A stretch of 61,150 nt of DNA, from positions 1-61,150 of the forward strand of contig NZ_JACJTT010000033.1 of NCBI RefSeq assembly GCF_014698825.1. The letters are read 5' to 3'. The notes beneath the pieces are model-generated. The model was not told where the DNA came from. It saw only the letters and a program-made list of their open reading frames with translations, and ran no database searches. The translations under genes and the position numbers were made by a program. Shown here piece by piece: positions 16,098-26,240 of this stretch (positions are counted from its first letter, which is position 1; the number at the start of each line of letters is the position of its first letter). The DNA is from Richelia sinica FACHB-800. Its GTDB lineage: Bacteria > Cyanobacteriota > Cyanobacteriia > Cyanobacteriales > Nostocaceae.

Positions 16098-16222
16098 GTT
16101 CTTACTCCTATTTTTAAATTAAGAAAATCTGAAAAACCGACTTTTGGAAATTGTTAATATTTAGAACATTTTAGGGTTTGGTAAATTAGTAGTTGATTGA
16201 CTATAATTTACCAATACCTAAA

Positions 16223-17215
16223 TTAAAACTGTTGCAAAAAGCGCAAATCGCTATTATACAAACGGCGAATATCATCTATTTGGTGCAATACCATGGCAAA
16301 ACGTTCTACACCAAATCCAGCCGCAAAACCAGTATAAATTTCTGGGTCATAACCGACTGCTTTGAGAACATTGGGGTCAACCATGCCGCATCCCATAACT
16401 TCTAACCAGCGTCCATTCCACTGCAAATCAACTTCCGCAGAGGGTTCGGTGAAGGGGAAATAACTAGCGCGGAAGCGAATGGGTAAATCACCAAACATTG
16501 CTTGCAAAAATATTTTGACTGTGCCTTTGAGGTCTGTAAATGTTAATCCCTCATCAATGGCTAATAATTCGATTTGGTGGAAAACTGCGGAATGGGTGGC
16601 ATCTACATCATCACGACGATAAACTCTTCCTGGGGCAACGATGCGGATGGGTGGTTCCTCTTTTTCCATGTAACGGATTTGTACTGAGGAGGTGTGAGTC
16701 CGCAGTAAGTTACCGTCTGGGAGATAGAAGGTGTCCTGCATATCACGGGCAGGGTGGTCTGGTGGAGTGTTGAGGGACTCAAAGTTATAATAGTCTGTTT
16801 CCATTTCTGGCCCTTGGGCGACGGTGTAACCCATACCGACGAAGATATCTAGGGCCCGATCAATAATGCCGTTGAGGGGATGTATGCGACCTTGGGGGCG
16901 ATAAATCCCTGGCATGGTGACATCTATGGTTTCTGCCTCCAGCTGTGCTTGAATTTGGGCAGCTTCTAGGGCAGTCCGTTGTTGATCAAGATGATTTTGC
17001 AGGGCTTCTTTTACAGTATTAGCGATTGCCCCAATTTTTGGACGCTCCTCTGCACTCATTTGCCCCATACTGCGTAACAGTGCCCCTAGTTGTCCTTTTT
17101 TGCCCAGATAGTTGACTCTGAGTTCCTCTAGGCGTTCTAAACTGGTGGCAGCGGCGATCGCTGCTTCTCCTTCTTGTTGCAGTGCTAAAAGTTGAGCCTC
17201 TAAATTGCTAGTCAT
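16223..17215 (-). CDS. pheS: Phenylalanyl-tRNA synthetase alpha subunit
   Basis: Charges tRNA-Phe together with PheT as an alpha2-beta2 class II synthetase. The 330 residues fit PheS. There is an N-terminal coiled coil (about 1-90), then the catalytic core with [33 protein letters not shown] (motif 1/2 region), [14 protein letters not shown], and the motif 3 run [13 protein letters not shown] near residue 300. The aminoacyl pocket residues [12 protein letters not shown] are present. The ATG at 17215 overlaps a small heptamer repeat. pheT is not adjacent, which is common in cyanobacteria. Transcription runs towards the DUF262 gene. Confidence 0.97.
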   Translation of the reverse strand: MTSNLEAQLLALQQEGEAAIAAATSLERLEELRVNYLGKKGQLGALLRSMGQMSAEERPKIGAIANTVKEALQNHLDQQRTALEAAQIQAQLEAETIDVTMPGIYRPQGRIHPLNGIIDRALDIFVGMGYTVAQGPEMETDYYNFESLNTPPDHPARDMQDTFYLPDGNLLRTHTSSVQIRYMEKEEPPIRIVAPGRVYRRDDVDATHSAVFHQIELLAIDEGLTFTDLKGTVKIFLQAMFGDLPIRFRASYFPFTEPSAEVDLQWNGRWLEVMGCGMVDPNVLKAVGYDPEIYTGFAAGFGVERFAMVLHQIDDIRRLYNSDLRFLQQF

Positions 17216-17234
17216 TAGTAATTAGTAATTAGTT
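17214..17234. repeat. Short heptamer repeat at the pheS start
   Basis: Three copies of ATTAGTA/ATTAGTT run head to tail and overlap the pheS start codon. The remaining gap to surE at 17578 holds no gene and no clear hairpin; one HIP1 core GCGATCGC lies near 17545. This belongs to the same class of short heptamer arrays seen at 3174 and 23551 but with a different unit. Confidence 0.6.
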
Positions 17235-17577
17235 ATTTGTCGGTGGTCATTAGTCATTAGTCTATAGTTCAAATTTGGGAACTAGAGGACAAATAACCTC
17301 TGTGGTCTGGCATTAATAAAACTACACCATTTCTCTTTTTATCAGCTAAAGACCCATTCATAAATCTGGAGTGATGATGGAAAGCTTCTATAACTGCTTT
17401 TCTCTGTTCCCTGTCACACCTAGATTCAGAAATGATACCAATTTGAGATTGGTAAATGGATTTGAGACAATACAGGTGATGTCAACTATGCTAATCATCG
17501 GCAAATCTCTTGACCTTACATCTCCCTGATTGTTGATTTTTAGCGATCGCTGACAACTGATCCTTGATTAATAACAC

Positions 17578-18375
17578 ATGAAACTATTAATTAGTAATGA
17601 TGACGGTATTGCCGCTTTAGGTATCCGTGCTTTAGCAAATGGACTGGCAGAGGCAGGTCATGATGTAACTGTGGTATGTCCTGACCGAGAGCGATCGGCC
17701 ACTGGCCATGGACTCACCTTACTACAACCCATTCGCGCGGAAATGGTTGAATCACTGTTTCATCCAGCTATCAATGCTTGGGCTTGTGATGGTACTCCCT
17801 CAGATTGCGTGAAATTAGCACTGTGGGCGTTACTTGATTCCCCTCCCGATTTAGTTCTATCCGGTATTAACCAAGGTGCTAACTTAGGAACAGAAATCCT
17901 CTACTCTGGCACCGTATCAGCTGCCATGGAAGGTCTGATTGAAGGTATACCGAGTATTGCTTTTAGTCTTGCTAGCCATACCTATAAAGAATTTGCTGCC
18001 GCTGCCCAGTTCGCCCAGTCCTTAGTTGACCAGTTAGCGAACTGTCCACTCCCAGAGTTGATGTTACTAAATGTAAATATTCCACCTGTTTCCTGGACAG
18101 AAATTGCTGGGGTGACCTTTACCAGACAAGGAGTGAGGCGTTATGTGGATGTTTTTGACAAGCGAGTAGATCCACGGGGCAAAACGTATTACTGGCTCAC
18201 TGGAGAAGTGTTAGAAGATATAGAACCGCCAGCAGGCTTAAATTTACCGGAAAATATTCCTATTGATGTACATGCTATCCGTGAAAATTACATTAGCATT
18301 ACACCACTGCAATACAATCTTACTTATGCTAGGGGATTGCAGCAACTGTCCACCTGGAAATTTAAATTTCAGTAA
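17578..18375 (+). CDS. surE: 5'/3'-nucleotidase SurE
   Basis: A metal-dependent phosphatase acting on nucleoside monophosphates. The 265-residue protein has the SurE hallmarks: LLISNDDG at the N-terminus (metal-binding Asp pair), [16 protein letters not shown], a [13 protein letters not shown] loop, and [25 protein letters not shown] with the metal-binding Asn. The length is typical. ATG at 17578. It is monocistronic as far as can be seen; an inverted repeat follows about 170 bp after the stop. Confidence 0.96.
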   Translation: MKLLISNDDGIAALGIRALANGLAEAGHDVTVVCPDRERSATGHGLTLLQPIRAEMVESLFHPAINAWACDGTPSDCVKLALWALLDSPPDLVLSGINQGANLGTEILYSGTVSAAMEGLIEGIPSIAFSLASHTYKEFAAAAQFAQSLVDQLANCPLPELMLLNVNIPPVSWTEIAGVTFTRQGVRRYVDVFDKRVDPRGKTYYWLTGEVLEDIEPPAGLNLPENIPIDVHAIRENYISITPLQYNLTYARGLQQLSTWKFKFQ

Positions 18376-18547
18376 ATTTTTGCGGCTTGAGTAAATTCCA
18401 GCTTCAAATAAATTCACAGGAGCACGGTATAAGCTATAGAATTAGGAGCTATCTTGAGATCATTAATTACATATAAATTTTGATAATCTGAGAGTTAGAA
18501 CTGACAATTCTTCACTCAGCACTTATCCAAACAGTCCAAAAACAAGG

Positions 18548-18598
18548 TATGCTGTTTTACCAATAGATACTTGCTCACCAAAGTGGTAAGACAGCATA
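18548..18598 (+). promoter_or_regulatory. 15-bp inverted repeat upstream of the MBL-fold gene
   Basis: The arm at 18548-18562 (TATGCTGTTTTACCA) pairs with 18584-18598 (TGGTAAGACAGCATA), with one G-T pair, around a 21-nt spacer. It lies 64 bp before the MBL-fold gene start. The wide spacer and lack of a T-tract argue against a terminator, so it may be a regulatory site or 5' leader structure. Confidence 0.4.
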
Positions 18599-18662
18599 AA
18601 CTAAACACCATAAGAAACCTTTTTTTTGATTAACCGCCCGCTCAGTCCAGCAAGCAACACCC

Positions 18663-19559
18663 ATGTCTAGGATAGAGAACCAGTTTAACGTTGAATTTTG
18701 GGGCGTTCGGGGTAGCATCCCCAGTCCAGGGTCACATACCGTCCGTTATGGAGGTAACACTCCTTGCGTCTCTATGCAAGTGGGAGGTAGACGCTTGATA
18801 TTTGATGGCGGCACGGGACTACATGTGTTAGGACAATCGCTGCTGCGTCAGATGCCTTTACAAGCTTACCTATTTTTCACTCATTCCCACTGGGACCATA
18901 TACAAGGTTTTCCCTTCTTTACCCCAGCGTTTATTAAAGGCAATAAATTTGATATTTATGGTGCGATCGCCCCTGACGGTTCAACAATAGAACAGCGTCT
19001 CAATGACCAGATGTTACATCCTAACTTCCCTGTACCTTTGCAAATTATGCAGGCAAGTTTAAGCTTCCACAACGTTAAACCAGGGGAACCCATTCAAATT
19101 GACGATATTACTATTGATACTGGACATTTAAACCATCCAGGGGAAGCAGTGGGCTATCGAGTTAACTGGCGCGGTGGGGCAGCTGTTTATATTACAGATA
19201 CTGAGCATTATGCTAATAAGTTAGACGAAAATGTCCTCAGGCTTTGTCACAATGCTGACATAGTGATTTACGATTCTACTTATACAGAAGCAGAATATCA
19301 CTCCCCCAAAGCACCAAAATATGGCTGGGGACATTCAACTTGGCAAGAAGCCGTAAAAGTTGCCAAAGCAGCCAATGTCAAAACCTTAGTCATTTATCAT
19401 CATGACCCTTCCCACAATGATGAATTTCTAGATAATGTTGGGCAGGAAGCATCTGAGCAGTTTCCGGGAGCGATTATGGCTAGGGAAGGTTTAGTTCTCC
19501 ATGTGCCTGTATCCTCTTCTTTATCGGAATCTTATTCAGTCAGTCAATCTTCTATATAA
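18663..19559 (+). CDS. MBL-fold metal-dependent hydrolase
   Basis: A 298-residue soluble metallo-beta-lactamase-fold protein. The start FWGVRGSIPSPG with VRYGGNTPCV is typical of a subgroup related to class II cAMP phosphodiesterases and ribonuclease Z-like proteins. The metal ligands are visible as FFTHSHWDHIQG (residues about 75-86), DTGHLNHPG, ITDTEH and IYHHDPSH. The substrate is unknown. It lacks the long insert used by RNase Z for tRNA binding, so tRNA processing is unlikely. ATG at 18663. The 316-bp gap to ribF (19560-19875) holds no gene or clear signal. Confidence 0.85.
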   Translation: MSRIENQFNVEFWGVRGSIPSPGSHTVRYGGNTPCVSMQVGGRRLIFDGGTGLHVLGQSLLRQMPLQAYLFFTHSHWDHIQGFPFFTPAFIKGNKFDIYGAIAPDGSTIEQRLNDQMLHPNFPVPLQIMQASLSFHNVKPGEPIQIDDITIDTGHLNHPGEAVGYRVNWRGGAAVYITDTEHYANKLDENVLRLCHNADIVIYDSTYTEAEYHSPKAPKYGWGHSTWQEAVKVAKAANVKTLVIYHHDPSHNDEFLDNVGQEASEQFPGAIMAREGLVLHVPVSSSLSESYSVSQSSI

Positions 19560-19875
19560 CCTACCAACTCTCTGCTATTTAGTGGAGAACTTAAAGCGAT
19601 TTAGTGAAAAGTCAGAGGGATTGATCGAAATTAGATTAGATTGGTGATCAGAGCGCTCACAGCACCAGATTGTACTCGTTGCTGAGGTGTCCATGAAGAT
19701 GGTGCCCCAGAACGGTTTCATCAAATCCCCAGCATTTGGGAGTAAATGAGAGTAAACTAGTCTGGCCTCCACTGCATCAGGCTATTGGTGGTATGGTGTG
19801 ATTGGCTAGGGAGTTTGCCATGATTGATGAACTGACTGCTGATAGCGATAATTAACCTCAAATCCCAAAATCCAA

Positions 19876-20979
19876 GTGCTAAATTTGTCTCAAAATGGGT
19901 CTTCTGTGTGGGTTGCGGCTGCGGCCGAATTGGCTCTAACACCGACTGCTGTTGCTCTTGGCAAATTTGATGGTGTACATCTTGGTCATCAAAGGGTAAT
20001 TCAGCCAATTTTGCAGTCAGCAATAGCTGAACAGAGATGGAGAAATGGGGAAACTCCAGAAGTCAACTTATCCCCTCATCCTGTAACTGCACCAAATCTT
20101 AACTCACCCCAAAAACGTGCCTACTCCACAGTTGTTACCTTTCATCCCCATCCCCAGGAATTTTTTACAGGCCAACCCCGTGCGTTATTGACACCACTGG
20201 ATGAAAAAGTGGAATTATTGCGATCGCTTGGGGTAGAACAATTAGTATTATTACCCTTCGACAAAGAACTATCAGCCCTCTCACCGGAGGAGTTCGTTGA
20301 AAAAATTTTGGTTAAGCAACTGCAATGTCAAAAAATTAGCGTCGGTCAAGATTTCTGTTTTGGGAAAAAGCGTGAAGGTACAGCCCAAGATTTGCAAAGC
20401 CTGGCAGCTAAATACAATATTCCTGTCACCATTGTTCCCATTAAAACCTATACCGATGAACTGCCTCCAGACGGTCACAGCCTCGACCCAGAATTAACAG
20501 CAGACGACCGCATTAGCACATCCTTAATTCGTCAAACCCTGGAAGCTGGCGATATTCCCCAGTCTAATATTTTACTAGGAAGACCATATACTTTAACTGG
20601 TGTAGTGATTCCAGGGCAAAAGTTAGGTCGAACTATTGGTTTTCCTACAGCTAACCTCCAACTGCCAGAAGATAAATTTTTACCCCGTTCTGGTGTTTAT
20701 GCAGTGCAGGTACTGGTGAGAGGAGAAGCAACATCGACTACACCCACTATGATTCAGGGTGTAATGAATATTGGTAACCGCCCTACAGTCAACGGTACCC
20801 ATAGAGCAGTCGAAGTACATTTATTTAATTGGTCTAGTGATTTATATGGTAAAACCCTGATTGTCCAACTGGTCAGATTTTTGCGTCCTGAACAAAAATT
20901 CTCGTCACTAGAGGCCTTGAGGAGCCAAATTCAACAAGATTGCGCCGTGGCTAGAGAAATTTTCCGGACAGAATGCTAG
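19876..20979 (+). CDS. ribF: Bifunctional riboflavin kinase / FAD synthetase
   Basis: Converts riboflavin to FMN and FMN to FAD. The 367-residue protein has an N-terminal FMN adenylyltransferase domain (ALGKFDGVHLGHQRVI at about 32-47; TFHPHPQEF; a late DDRISTSLIRQTLEAG segment) and a C-terminal riboflavin kinase domain (about 225-365: GRTIGFPTANLQLPEDKFLP, GVMNIGNRPT). A stretch of about 35 residues between the opening motif and the HPHP motif is longer than usual. The start taken is GTG at 19876; an in-frame GTG at 19906 immediately before WVAAA is an alternative. Confidence 0.95.
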   Translation: MLNLSQNGSSVWVAAAAELALTPTAVALGKFDGVHLGHQRVIQPILQSAIAEQRWRNGETPEVNLSPHPVTAPNLNSPQKRAYSTVVTFHPHPQEFFTGQPRALLTPLDEKVELLRSLGVEQLVLLPFDKELSALSPEEFVEKILVKQLQCQKISVGQDFCFGKKREGTAQDLQSLAAKYNIPVTIVPIKTYTDELPPDGHSLDPELTADDRISTSLIRQTLEAGDIPQSNILLGRPYTLTGVVIPGQKLGRTIGFPTANLQLPEDKFLPRSGVYAVQVLVRGEATSTTPTMIQGVMNIGNRPTVNGTHRAVEVHLFNWSSDLYGKTLIVQLVRFLRPEQKFSSLEALRSQIQQDCAVAREIFRTEC

Positions 20980-21105
20980 TTTGTTAATGCTAATTGGGAA
21001 AACTCTAGTTATGGTAATAGGTAATTGGTAACAGGTAATTGGTAGTTAGAAAAACTACTCTCCCTTTTCCATTTCCTATTCTTCATTAAGTAATTTTCCC
21101 AGAGC

Positions 21106-22014
21106 ATGAGAGATAAAATTGACGCTTTAACGCAAAATCTAGCTCGTACTATCGTCGGTAAAACAGAAGCCATCCGTTTAGTTATAGTGGCTTTATTGGC
21201 TGGTGGACATGCCCTGCTAGAAGATGTTCCGGGCGTTGGCAAAACCCTCCTCGCTAAGTCCCTAGCACAATCTTTAGATGGTCGGTTTCAAAGGCTCCAA
21301 TGTACTCCCGATTTACTACCGACGGATATTACGGGAACGAATATTTGGAACCCAAAAAGCGGTGAATTTACTTTTTTGCCTGGGCCAATCTTTGCTAATG
21401 TCCTACTAGCTGACGAAATTAACCGTGCCACTCCCCGTACCCAGTCAGCGTTGTTAGAGGTAATGGAGGAATACCAGGTCACAGTGGATGGTGTTTCTCG
21501 TCCAGTGCCCCAGCCTTTCTTTGTCATTGCCACCCAAAACCCCATTGAGTACCAAGGGACATTTCCCCTACCTGAAGCGCAAATGGACAGGTTTATGGTG
21601 TCTTTAAGCTTGGGCTATCCTTCTGAATCGGAAGAACTACAAATGCTGGAAAATCTGCAAGCTGGTGTGCGGGTAAGTGATTTACAGTCTTGTGTGAGTT
21701 TGGCAGAAATATCTGAACTAAGGAAAATGTGCGCTCAAGTAAAAATTGAGACATCTTTACAGCAATACATTCTTGATTTAGTCAGAGCCACTAGACAAGA
21801 TGAGGAAGTAACATTAGGGGTGAGTCCCCGTGGTACTGTGGCATTACAAAAAGCGACTCAAGCGATCGCTTTTATTTTGGGTAGAGATTATGCTATTCCT
21901 GATGATGTAAAATTTCTTGCGCCCCACGTCCTCAGTCATCGCCTCATTCCTAGAGGAGGACGCAATGCCAAAACTATTATCGCTAAATTATTACAATCTC
22001 TGCCTATTCCTTAA
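21106..22014 (+). CDS. MoxR-family AAA+ ATPase
   Basis: A 302-residue AAA+ ATPase of the MoxR family, chaperone-like ATPases that help assemble or activate other proteins, often with a vWA partner. Motifs are EDVPGVGKTLLAKSLA (Walker A, about 42-57), LLADEINRATPRTQSALLEVMEE (Walker B and sensor region), FVIATQNPIEYQGTFPLPEAQMDRFM, and the C-terminal lid with SPRGTVALQKA and LAPHVLSHRL. No vWA or DUF58 partner is next to it; the neighbours are ribF and the convergent pmbA. The start ATG at 21106 follows an AT-rich, T-rich leader. The substrate is unknown. Confidence 0.92.
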   Translation: MRDKIDALTQNLARTIVGKTEAIRLVIVALLAGGHALLEDVPGVGKTLLAKSLAQSLDGRFQRLQCTPDLLPTDITGTNIWNPKSGEFTFLPGPIFANVLLADEINRATPRTQSALLEVMEEYQVTVDGVSRPVPQPFFVIATQNPIEYQGTFPLPEAQMDRFMVSLSLGYPSESEELQMLENLQAGVRVSDLQSCVSLAEISELRKMCAQVKIETSLQQYILDLVRATRQDEEVTLGVSPRGTVALQKATQAIAFILGRDYAIPDDVKFLAPHVLSHRLIPRGGRNAKTIIAKLLQSLPIP

Positions 22015-22040
22015 ACCCAGCCAGGTTAGGGACAAAGTTG

Positions 22041-22057
22041 GGTGGGTAATACCCACC
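22041..22057. terminator. Palindrome between convergent moxR and pmbA
   Basis: GGTGGG (22041-22046) and CCCACC (22052-22057) flank TAATA in the 51-bp gap between two convergent genes. The sequence just to the right (ATACCCACCCC followed by AAAATATT) recurs near 41600, so it is also part of a small dispersed repeat. U-tracts are weak on both strands. Confidence 0.4.
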
Positions 22058-22065
22058 CCAAAATA

Positions 22066-23406
22066 TTAATCTCCAGTAATGGAAAGTTCACTCACCCAAA
22101 TTCGCGGACAAACTCCCCCAGGAGTTAACTCCACCTCTTTTTCTACATAAACAATTGACTTCAACAATTCCAAGAAATCACCAGCTACAGTAGCAGACTC
22201 AATACTGGTTTTCTCGCCTTTATTTACCAACCAACCATCAAAGGGTAGGGAGAAAGAACCTTGTAACGCCCTTACCCCGGCATGAAGTGCTTGTAAATCA
22301 TCAATTAAAATCACATTTTCCGCAGTTTCCAGGCTCAATTCCTGTTCAGGAGTTGCAGCTGCAAATACATGATAAAAATTCGGACCGACACTTACCTTAG
22401 CACCAATACTGGCGTTACCTGTAGGTTGAGCATTGAGTCGTTTAGCAGTTCCCGCACTATGGAGAAACCCAGTTAACACACCCTTTTCTATCAACTGAAC
22501 TTGACGGGTAGGAGTACCTTCACCATCAAAACTTTCTGCACCAATGTTAGCTGGATGCAGCGCATCATCATAAACAGAAAGTAAGGGTGAAGCAATTTGC
22601 TTACCAATATCATCAGCTTTCGATAAACTTTGATTATCAAGAATGCTTTGGGCATTAAATAAATTAGAAAAAGCGCCCAATAAGCTCAAGAAAGCTTCAG
22701 CAGAAAACACCACTTGATATTTACCAGACTTGATTTTTTCATAATTCAAGTGACTGATAGTTTTCTCTGCTGTTTCCTGAATACAACCAGCAATATCTAA
22801 ATTTGCTACACTTTCTTTAACTCGATAAGCACCAGCACTGCGGGGTTTTTTTCCTTCTTCATCAGTTTTACTGTAAAGATAAAGGGAAGCTAAAGAATGA
22901 GATTCAGTTCTCAAAGCACCATCGCTGTTGAGATAAAAGCGGTCAATGTCTCGTTGTGCCAAACCATTATAGGGAACACCTGTAATTGCAGGATGGGCTT
23001 CTAAAAGTTCTTTTTCTGCTACAACTAATTTTTCGATTAACTCCGAAACTGGTGCTTGTGGTGCTTTATCTTGATGGGTGATAGGAATAGGAATAGTGGC
23101 TTCTGGGCTAAAATCAGGCACGTTTTCCTTTACACCAAAAAAACTAGCTTCATAGGCAGTTTTTAAAGCTAATTCTAATCCTTGAGGGTCTACATCTGTG
23201 GTACTAGTGACACCGATTGTATTGTCTTCATTCCAAACACGAACCGTCACACCAGAACGGTTAGAAGCCTTAACTTGTTTGGGTTCACCTTGGTCAACTT
23301 GTACACTGGTTTCATCGACTGTAGAACCATAAATGTCAAATTTCTTAATGCCTAATCTTTCAGCATTTTCTTTGGCGTATTTAGCAATTTCTTGAATTTT
23401 TGCCAT
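22066..23406 (-). CDS. pmbA: TldE/PmbA subunit of the TldD/E protease
   Basis: The 446-residue partner of TldD. The heterodimeric TldD/E metalloprotease degrades unfolded or modified peptides and matures some microcins. PmbA lacks the HExxxH zinc motif, as seen here. Family stretches include SNRSGVTVRVW, GLELALKTAYEAS near residue 78, PYNGLAQRDIDRFYLNSDG, FSAEAFLSLLGAFSNLFNAQSI and EGTPTRQVQLIEKGVLTGFLHS split around 300. The ATG at 23406 is followed by AKIQEIAKYAKENAERLG. It lies downstream of tldD on the same strand with a 269-bp gap holding two repeat elements. Confidence 0.93.
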   Translation of the reverse strand: MAKIQEIAKYAKENAERLGIKKFDIYGSTVDETSVQVDQGEPKQVKASNRSGVTVRVWNEDNTIGVTSTTDVDPQGLELALKTAYEASFFGVKENVPDFSPEATIPIPITHQDKAPQAPVSELIEKLVVAEKELLEAHPAITGVPYNGLAQRDIDRFYLNSDGALRTESHSLASLYLYSKTDEEGKKPRSAGAYRVKESVANLDIAGCIQETAEKTISHLNYEKIKSGKYQVVFSAEAFLSLLGAFSNLFNAQSILDNQSLSKADDIGKQIASPLLSVYDDALHPANIGAESFDGEGTPTRQVQLIEKGVLTGFLHSAGTAKRLNAQPTGNASIGAKVSVGPNFYHVFAAATPEQELSLETAENVILIDDLQALHAGVRALQGSFSLPFDGWLVNKGEKTSIESATVAGDFLELLKSIVYVEKEVELTPGGVCPRIWVSELSITGD

Positions 23407-23550
23407 AGTTCAATTCACAATTCAAAATTTACGATTTTACCTCTCTACCTATCTCTGAAAAGACGAGGTGAAAAACTCATTTATAGCAATGGACAGAGCG
23501 GTTAGGACATTAACTAAGAATAAAACTTAGACAGCAAAAGGCTTTTAGCA

Positions 23551-23583
23551 CTGTCACCTGTCACCTGTTACCTGTCACCTGCT
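23551..23583. repeat. Heptamer tandem repeat (CTGTCAC) between tldD and pmbA
   Basis: About four and a half copies of CTGTCAC run head to tail, with one T variant. This is the reverse complement of the GTGACAG array after pyrD (3174). Its presence in a gap between two cotranscribed genes suggests insertion or expansion after the operon formed. Confidence 0.9.
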
Positions 23584-23631
23584 ATACCAAATCACAGTAA
23601 GATGGAACAAAATATCAAACAATGTGTTTTT

Positions 23632-23663
23632 ATGTTGGGTTTCCTTACGTCAACCCAACCTAC
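23632..23663. repeat. Half copy of the 81-bp palindromic repeat
   Basis: ATGTTGGGTTTC followed by a short centre and TCAACCCAACCTAC matches the right half of the inverted repeat at 11785-11865. The left half is missing. It lies 12 bp after the tldD stop (minus strand). Confidence 0.8.
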
Positions 23664-23675
23664 ACAGTAAAATTC

Positions 23676-25148
23676 CTAGCGTCCACCAACGGTAATGGAA
23701 TCGACTTTGATGTGGGGTTGTCCAACGGTGGTGTAAATGCTGCCACTCACGGAACCACAAAAACCAGGTGCTAGGGATAAATCTTGAGAACACATGGAAA
23801 TTTTATTCATAATTTCCTTAGCCTCACCAATGAGAATTGCCCCTTTTAATGGTTTAGTGATTTTGCCATTTTCGATTAAATAAGCTTCATCGACACTGAA
23901 GTTGAATTGACCAGTAGCACCAACGCTACCACCACCCATTTTCTTACAGTAAATTCCTTTATCAATGGAACCAAATAAATCATCTAGACTGTATTCACCA
24001 GGAGCAATATAAGTATTTCGCATCCGACTAGCAGCAGCAAAAGTATAATTTTGGCGACGGCCACTGCCTGTCCTGGGATGTCCTGTCCTGACAGAACCTG
24101 CCCTGTCTGCTAAAAAGTTTTTGAGAACGCCTTTTTCTATTAATAATGTTCTTTGTGCCGGCATCCCTTCGTCATCCATATCAATTGTGCCGAAGGCGTT
24201 ATCTGCCCTACCTTCATCCCAAGCGGTTAAACTTTCATGGGCAATTTTTTCACCTTTTTTATCGGCAAAGGGTGTGGTATTGCGTTCGATTTGAGTAGTT
24301 TCTAATAGGTGTCCACAGGCTTCATGGAAAATTACCCCGCCGAAGTGGTTGGCCATAATAATTGGGTAAGTTCCTGATTCCACATAATCGGCATACAACA
24401 TTTTACCTGCGGATTCGGCAATGTGTTCTGCATCTTGTTGATAGTCCCAGGTTCTCAGAAAATTGGGGTCGCTAGTATTACCTGCACGTTCACCAATGGA
24501 GGTACGGTTAGCACCATCAGCACAGAGGAGATTAAAGCCTACGGACTGGGTGAGACGTATGTCACGGGCAAATGTACCATCACTAGCGGCTACTAATACC
24601 TCTTGCCAGTCACGGAAGTAGGAAGCGCGACGGGACTGTACATGGGTAGCTTTTTTATTAAGTTGAGCCGTACCATCAAGGAGAATTTCACCCATTTCGC
24701 GGATGGAACTGCACAGGTTTAACCACCCGTCTTTACCGCGCTTGGTGGCGTAGTCTCTGAGTAATTCTAAGTTAATTTCGGGAATAAAAGCATTGGGAGC
24801 AGGTAGTTGTAGTCCCATGATAGACAGCCCTTTTTCTAAGGCTGCTTTTAACCCAGAAAAGGTGAGGTCATTGGTGCTGACGTAGCAGTCGGCTTTGCCA
24901 CGAAATACTCTCACTCCTGCGCCTGTGGCTAGACTGGGGGATATGCTGGTTATTGTGTCTTCTTCTGCTAGGCAACTGATGTAGTTACGACGTTCTAAAT
25001 AAAATTCGACAAAATCTGCACCAGCAGCACGTCCCAGCCCCAACAGGGTTGCTAGGGGCGCTTCCCACGTGTCGTCGAAGCGTTCTGCTGTGGAAGAATA
25101 TTGTAGGCTGGGGAGTTGATTTGAGAGAAGTAAGGTACTTGTAAGCAT
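23676..25148 (-). CDS. tldD: TldD subunit of the TldD/E metalloprotease
   Basis: The 490-residue catalytic subunit. The zinc motif HEACGH (within [16 protein letters not shown], about residue 268) is intact, with a downstream conserved region ending [17 protein letters not shown]. Other markers are [21 protein letters not shown] and the [13 protein letters not shown] segment. TldD cleaves short or unfolded peptides once bound to PmbA, in the cytoplasm. The ATG at 25148 gives a somewhat long N-terminus compared with the family. It is the first gene of the tldD-pmbA pair. The upstream gap 25149-25385 contains no gene. Confidence 0.94.
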   Translation of the reverse strand: MLTSTLLLSNQLPSLQYSSTAERFDDTWEAPLATLLGLGRAAGADFVEFYLERRNYISCLAEEDTITSISPSLATGAGVRVFRGKADCYVSTNDLTFSGLKAALEKGLSIMGLQLPAPNAFIPEINLELLRDYATKRGKDGWLNLCSSIREMGEILLDGTAQLNKKATHVQSRRASYFRDWQEVLVAASDGTFARDIRLTQSVGFNLLCADGANRTSIGERAGNTSDPNFLRTWDYQQDAEHIAESAGKMLYADYVESGTYPIIMANHFGGVIFHEACGHLLETTQIERNTTPFADKKGEKIAHESLTAWDEGRADNAFGTIDMDDEGMPAQRTLLIEKGVLKNFLADRAGSVRTGHPRTGSGRRQNYTFAAASRMRNTYIAPGEYSLDDLFGSIDKGIYCKKMGGGSVGATGQFNFSVDEAYLIENGKITKPLKGAILIGEAKEIMNKISMCSQDLSLAPGFCGSVSGSIYTTVGQPHIKVDSITVGGR

Positions 25149-25385
25149 GAATAGCCTCTTCTGCTGCCGTTATCAGAGATTTGACTGAAAAATCCTGGTG
25201 TGATCAGTCTAACAAATCCATGAAAGCGGTTGTTGGCATTTAGGCAGTAGTGGTTTCCGATCCCAGAATGCTGCAACTTGGTCAAATTACATCAATGAGA
25301 TTTGATTCTCAGGTCTTCAAAGTAGATAAAAATCTCATGCAAAGCCGGGAATAATCAACAGTAAATGGGAATGTCGAGTATAAGT

Positions 25386-26240
25386 TTACGATTTTATTAT
25401 GTGGTGCTGAAAATAATTGTATATGCCCTGAAATTTTCCCTTTGCTACTAATGGTTGGATGGGTATTAAAAATAGACCATAGCAGATGAGGCGAGTTAGT
25501 CTGAATATTTGTACTGTTAAATTTGTGTATCTAGATAATGTTAAGAGGTAGCTGTAGGTACTATGTTGAGTTTTGAGCAGAATATTTTTATTAGTAATTG
25601 AAGAGGGTTGGTGAATGACACTAATTTTTTTAGTGATGGCGATAATGTGTCCTTGTTGAGAGTAGCGTCTACAAAAATCGAAGTCTTCGTAATAAAGGAA
25701 GTAGGAACTGTCGAAAACAGGAATTTGTGAAAATTTAGCGAAATTAATTATTAAGCTACAACCAGAAACCCATTCACAAGCAACATAATCTTTATCCTCG
25801 TTACTTGTGAATACATTTTTCTGTGAAATTGACCCAGTTAGCTGACTAAAAGTACCACCAGCAAACCAAGTCTGTGCTGTAAGTGTATAAATAATTGTGC
25901 CAAGAATGGAAATTTCTGGATGCCTGTCAAAAAAAGTTTTTAATTGTTTTAGACTATTGTCTGGTAGATAAGCATCTGGGTTAATAATCCAAACAATTGC
26001 TTGTTTATTTTGATTGAAAATCCATTTTAAACCTAAATTGCAGCCACTACCAAAGCCAATATTTTTTTCTGCGTCAATAATCAAAGTAGAGGAATTTTCT
26101 AGCTGATAAATTGATTGATCATCAGGTGAGTTGTTAATAATTACAATTTTATATTCAATCTCGTTGTCCAGAGGAAAAGAATTAATTAATTTGGCTACCA
26201 GTTGAGTCGAGTAATAGTTAACTGTTAAAAAATAAATCAT
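25386..26240 (-). CDS. Family 2 glycosyltransferase (probable rhamnosyltransferase)
   Basis: About 284 residues with a GT-A fold. Visible are the N-terminal TVNYYSTQLVAKLINSFP, IINNSPDD, NIGFGSGCNLGLKW, and the WIINPDAYLP motif whose Asp sits where the DXD metal site is expected. The acceptor-side YYEDFDFCRRYSQQGH is typical of GT2 rhamnosyltransferases. I place the start at the ATG at 26240, giving a 4-bp ATGA overlap with rfbA and an N-terminus MIYFLTVNYY; the longer frame adds six non-conserved residues. It is the last gene of the polysaccharide cluster. Probably adds rhamnose or a related sugar, inferred from its rml neighbours. Confidence 0.85.
   Translation of the reverse strand: MIYFLTVNYYSTQLVAKLINSFPLDNEIEYKIVIINNSPDDQSIYQLENSSTLIIDAEKNIGFGSGCNLGLKWIFNQNKQAIVWIINPDAYLPDNSLKQLKTFFDRHPEISILGTIIYTLTAQTWFAGGTFSQLTGSISQKNVFTSNEDKDYVACEWVSGCSLIINFAKFSQIPVFDSSYFLYYEDFDFCRRYSQQGHIIAITKKISVIHQPSSITNKNILLKTQHSTYSYLLTLSRYTNLTVQIFRLTRLICYGLFLIPIQPLVAKGKFQGIYNYFQHHIIKS

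Noticed and set aside
18663-19559. RNase Z assignment for the MBL-fold protein
   Set aside because: The metal motif fits the superfamily, but the tRNA-binding insert of RNase Z is not visible and the N-terminus is of another subgroup.
22758-25148. Possible vWA or DUF58 partner for the MoxR ATPase
   Set aside because: The neighbours are TldE and TldD, convergent with MoxR; no vWA partner is present in this window other than the distant Rsr.
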